Origin: JABWBJ01 sp036507855
Lineage (GTDB): Bacteria; Gemmatimonadota; Gemmatimonadetes; Gemmatimonadales; Gemmatimonadaceae
Reading direction: 5' to 3'
Length of the DNA stretch: 5,743 nt
Assembly: GCA_036507855.1 (NCBI GenBank)
Contig: DATCIJ010000086.1
Coordinates: 1-5,743 of the forward strand
In this document: in pieces, positions 5,135 to 5,743 of the stretch
How the letters are laid out: every line of letters begins with the position of its first letter
How positions within the stretch are numbered: the stretch's first letter is position 1
The notes under the pieces: model-generated
Databases searched by the model: none
Seen by the model: only the letters and a program-made list of their open reading frames with translations
What the model was told of the DNA's origin: nothing
Program-made: the position numbers and the translations under genes

Positions 5135-5743
5135 TCAGTGCCGTGCGTTGCCGTCCATCGCCGCCTTTCCCTTCAGCCGCGCCTTCTCCTGCTCGATGTA
5201 CCACTCGGCTTCGCGCAGCAGCGCCTGGGCGTCGAACACGATGCCGTCGCGGATGGTCCACGACACGCCTCCGTATTTCCACTGCTCGTTCCGGGGAACC
5301 ACGCCGTAGAACCCGTAGCCCCGCCCGTACATCACCTTGAAGTTGTCGATCGGATTCCCGTTCACGACGGCGAGATCGGCGCGGCATCCGACGCGCACGC
5401 CGCACTGCCCCGACATGCCCAGGGCCTGCGTGGCATTGGTCGTCGCGACCTTGATCACGTCGATGGGGTGAATCCCGGCCTCCTGGAGAAGTTCCAGCTC
5501 GCGGATCAGCGCGACGCCGCCGATCTCGCCCTCATCGCTCCCCGCCGTGAGCAGCCCGCCTCGTTCGTGGTACGTCTTCACCCACTTCATCCAGATGCCG
5601 AAATTCTTCTTCCAGTTGATTTCGTCCGACGTCTTCCACTCGCGCTTGAACGAGCCGTGCACGCTGGTGTCCGGACCAGCCGCGATCTGGCTCGGGTGCA
5701 TCAGCGTTTCCTTCACCGGCAGCCCGGCGCGCCGCCACCAGTC
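5135..5743 (-). CDS. Amidohydrolase, C-terminal fragment (202 aa)
   Basis: The frame is open from the right edge (first residues DWWRRAGLPVKETLMHPSQ) to a TGA at 5135-5137; the N-terminal part, with the HxH metal motif, lies outside the window. The visible half contains G-L-L-T-A-G-S-D-E-G, whose Asp (residue 70 of the fragment, codon 5534-5536) is at the place of the catalytic, metal-binding Asp at the end of strand 8 of the TIM barrel. It continues with H-P-I-D-V-I-K-V-A-T-T-N-A-T-Q-A-L-G and G-C-R-A-D-L-A-V-V-N-G-N-P-I, the standard return into the small beta-sandwich domain of imidazolonepropionase/prolidase-like amidohydrolases. A charged helical tail of about 35 residues closes the protein. 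Substrate cannot be inferred; cyclic amides and Xaa-Pro-type dipeptides are both handled by relatives. It is followed after six bases by the SDR gene, so the two are probably one transcript. Whether it is secreted cannot be seen. Confidence 0.85.
   Translation of the reverse strand, partial: DWWRRAGLPVKETLMHPSQIAAGPDTSVHGSFKREWKTSDEINWKKNFGIWMKWVKTYHERGGLLTAGSDEGEIGGVALIRELELLQEAGIHPIDVIKVATTNATQALGMSGQCGVRVGCRADLAVVNGNPIDNFKVMYGRGYGFYGVVPRNEQWKYGGVSWTIRDGIVFDAQALLREAEWYIEQEKARLKGKAAMDGNARH

Overview
The window looks like chromosomal DNA from a GC-rich soil or environmental bacterium. Hand-counted 60-base lines run from about 52 to 77 % GC. A Gemmatimonadota or Acidobacteriota-like host is the best guess, because the six-bladed beta-propeller lipoprotein with a GAGPGEF motif is a protein type common in those phyla. 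This is an inference from protein style; no rRNA or other taxonomic marker is present.

Layout from left to right: (1) the last 66 codons of a plus-strand peptidase E (S51 family) gene, ending at 201; (2) a complete minus-strand gene for a predicted beta-propeller lipoprotein (218-1354), converging on peptidase E with a 16-bp gap; (3) a short intergenic stretch (1355-1492) holding the propeller gene's ribosome binding site and a plus-strand fragment that repeats the C-terminal tail of peptidase E; (4) a minus-strand run of four genes: a secreted M20-type metallopeptidase (1493-2767), a PlsC-type acyltransferase with a membrane-bound C-terminal extension (2815-4134), an NmrA-like NAD(P)-binding atypical SDR (4223-5128), and the C-terminal third or so of an amidohydrolase (5135-5743, running off the right edge).

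Transcription of the minus-strand run goes amidohydrolase -> SDR (6-bp gap) -> acyltransferase (88-bp gap with a GC-rich hairpin) -> M20 peptidase (47-bp gap) -> propeller lipoprotein (138-bp gap). The first pair is almost certainly co-transcribed, and acyltransferase-M20 probably is. The products do not form an obvious pathway. Three of them (peptidase E, M20 peptidase, amidohydrolase) are hydrolases of the kind that act on peptides or amides, but a shared role is speculative.

The most notable signal is the duplicated peptidase E tail. The last nine codons of peptidase E (175-201) recur at 1415-1441, just beyond the propeller gene, with only three differences, all at third codon positions. 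The propeller gene therefore sits in a roughly 1.24-kb unit bounded by direct repeats of a coding tail. This suggests a cassette inserted at the 3' end of peptidase E, or the remnant of a second peptidase E paralogue. I found no CRISPR array, tRNA, rRNA, insertion sequence, or convincing new multi-gene system.
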